Shown here: positions 4,597 through 5,489 of the stretch, piece by piece | Layout of the letters: each line of letters starts with the position of its first letter | Numbering within the stretch: position 1 is the first letter of the stretch | NCBI GenBank assembly: GCA_028697615.1 | Contig: JAQVET010000045.1 | Location: 1 to 5,489 of the forward strand | Direction: 5' to 3' | DNA from: Minisyncoccota bacterium | GTDB lineage: Bacteria > Patescibacteriota > Minisyncoccia > Minisyncoccales > GCA-002788555 | Length of the DNA: 5,489 nt | The notes under the pieces: model-generated | Seen by the model: only the letters and a program-made list of their open reading frames with translations | What the model was told of the DNA's origin: nothing | Databases searched by the model: none | Made by a program: the position numbers and the translations under genes

Positions 4597-5489
4597 ATGG
4601 TTGTAATATATAGAAAATATCGTCCTAAAACATTTTCTGAAATAGTAGGACAGGAACATATTGTTAAAATTCTACAAAACCAACTTTTATCTAATCAGGT
4701 TTCGCATGCTTATTTATTTTATGGTCCAAGAGGGACAGGAAAAACTACTCTCGGTAGACTTCTTGCTAAAACAGTAAATTGCCAAAACCCAAAAGAAATA
4801 ATAAAAAAGGGTTCAACTATGATTGAACCTTGTAATCAATGTAGCTCCTGCCAGCAAATTGACCAGCAAAGATCTATCGATCTAATAGAAATTGATGCCG
4901 CTTCAAATCGAGGTATCGAAGAGATTAGAAATCTAAGAGAAAGTGCTAAAATAGTCCCAACAATGTCAAAATATAAGGTTTATATTTTAGATGAGGCGCA
5001 TCAATTAACAAATGAAGCTTCAAATGCACTTTTAAAAATTTTGGAAGAACCACCGAGTCATGTTATTTTTATTCTTTGTACAACAGAATTTTCAAAAATG
5101 CTTCCAACGATCGCCTCACGTTGCCAAAAGTTTAATTTTAAAAAATTAAATATCAATCAAATTGAACAAAAATTAAAAAAAGATGCCGAAAGTGAAAAAA
5201 TAAAAATTGAAGACGAAGCATTAAATATTATTGCAAGAGCATCTGGTGGATCAATTAGAGATGCCGAAAGTCTTTTAGATAAAGTAATAACTTTGCAGGA
5301 CAAAATTATCACCAAAGAAGAAGTTGAAGAAATTTTGGGTTTTGTTGAAACCAAAATTATTTCTGAACTTATAGATGCAATTTTACTAAAAGACCAAAAA
5401 AAATGTTTTGCGATTTTAGAGAGTAATCTTGAACAAAATATTGATACAGGACAGTTTACAAAATCAATTATAGAATATTTAAGAAATTT
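4597..5489 (+). CDS. dnaX: DNA polymerase III gamma/tau subunit (clamp loader), 5' part
   Basis: 297 complete codons run to the window edge without a stop. The product is the ATPase of the clamp loader, which opens the beta sliding clamp and organises the replisome. Visible are the N-terminal YRKYRPKTFSEIVGQEHI (5-22), Walker A GPRGTGKTT (43-51), a zinc module with C62 and C79-x2-C82-x2-C85, the AASNRGIEEIR stretch (101-111), Walker B with DEAH (132-135), NALLKILEEPP (143-153), the SRC motif with arginine finger R175, and sensor 2 GGSIRDAESLLDK (217-229). The first zinc cysteine is 16 residues before the second, not the usual 8 or so, indicating a short insertion in the zinc loop. Residues after about 240 begin the domain III helices. 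ATG 4597 gives the normal family N-terminus; no Shine-Dalgarno site is seen. Identity is certain; whether gamma and tau forms are both made cannot be judged. Confidence 0.97.
   Translation, partial: MVVIYRKYRPKTFSEIVGQEHIVKILQNQLLSNQVSHAYLFYGPRGTGKTTLGRLLAKTVNCQNPKEIIKKGSTMIEPCNQCSSCQQIDQQRSIDLIEIDAASNRGIEEIRNLRESAKIVPTMSKYKVYILDEAHQLTNEASNALLKILEEPPSHVIFILCTTEFSKMLPTIASRCQKFNFKKLNINQIEQKLKKDAESEKIKIEDEALNIIARASGGSIRDAESLLDKVITLQDKIITKEEVEEILGFVETKIISELIDAILLKDQKKCFAILESNLEQNIDTGQFTKSIIEYLRN

Noticed and set aside
5157..5354. Minus-strand open frame of 65 codons
   Set aside because: Antisense to the dnaX sensor 2 region, which is clearly coding on the plus strand.

Overview
The window is strongly AT-rich and densely coded. 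It suggests a small-genome bacterium of the Candidate Phyla Radiation (Patescibacteria, Parcubacteria-like). The reasons are a short YidC without a periplasmic domain, a divergent adenylate-kinase-like enzyme of a type I associate with those genomes, a lone ferredoxin-thioredoxin reductase catalytic subunit, a small basic orphan protein before yidC, and intergenic repeats of short acaaat/acgaat and atcagcgta units. This placement is inference from gene content; no rRNA or marker set is available. The standard code fits: TGA ends the first partial gene and tryptophan is TGG where checked. No recognisable Shine-Dalgarno sequence precedes any of the genes.

Layout. (1) 1-1031, plus strand: the end of an unidentified gene, overlapped ATGA-style by a 53-residue basic protein, then yidC (membrane protein insertase), with a possible promoter very close to the yidC start. 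(2) 1032-1247: non-coding DNA between convergent genes, packed with repeats and inverted repeats, including a strong small hairpin. (3) 1248-4453, minus strand, read right to left: six closely spaced genes that look like one operon. They encode an adenylate-kinase-like NMP kinase, a PPC/DUF296 protein, the ferredoxin-thioredoxin reductase catalytic subunit, a thioredoxin-reductase/AhpF-like flavoenzyme, a small multi-drug export family membrane protein, and a DUF1858 CxxC protein. (4) 4454-4596: the divergent control region, with an extended -10 candidate and a second copy of a 36-bp repeat also present in region 2. (5) 4597 to the end: the first 297 codons of dnaX, cut off by the window edge. 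It covers the AAA+ clamp-loader module and the start of the next domain.

How the genes fit together. yidC and dnaX are housekeeping genes. The middle operon is the interesting part: three of its six products carry recognisable redox cysteine motifs (CPC/CPC/CHC, CVTC, CLSC). This points to a thiol-redox module that could take electrons from both reduced ferredoxin and a pyridine nucleotide. The flavoenzyme lacks the NADPH-specifying HRRxxxR motif and resembles AhpF at that site, so NADH is the more likely donor. No thioredoxin, glutaredoxin or ferredoxin gene lies within the window.
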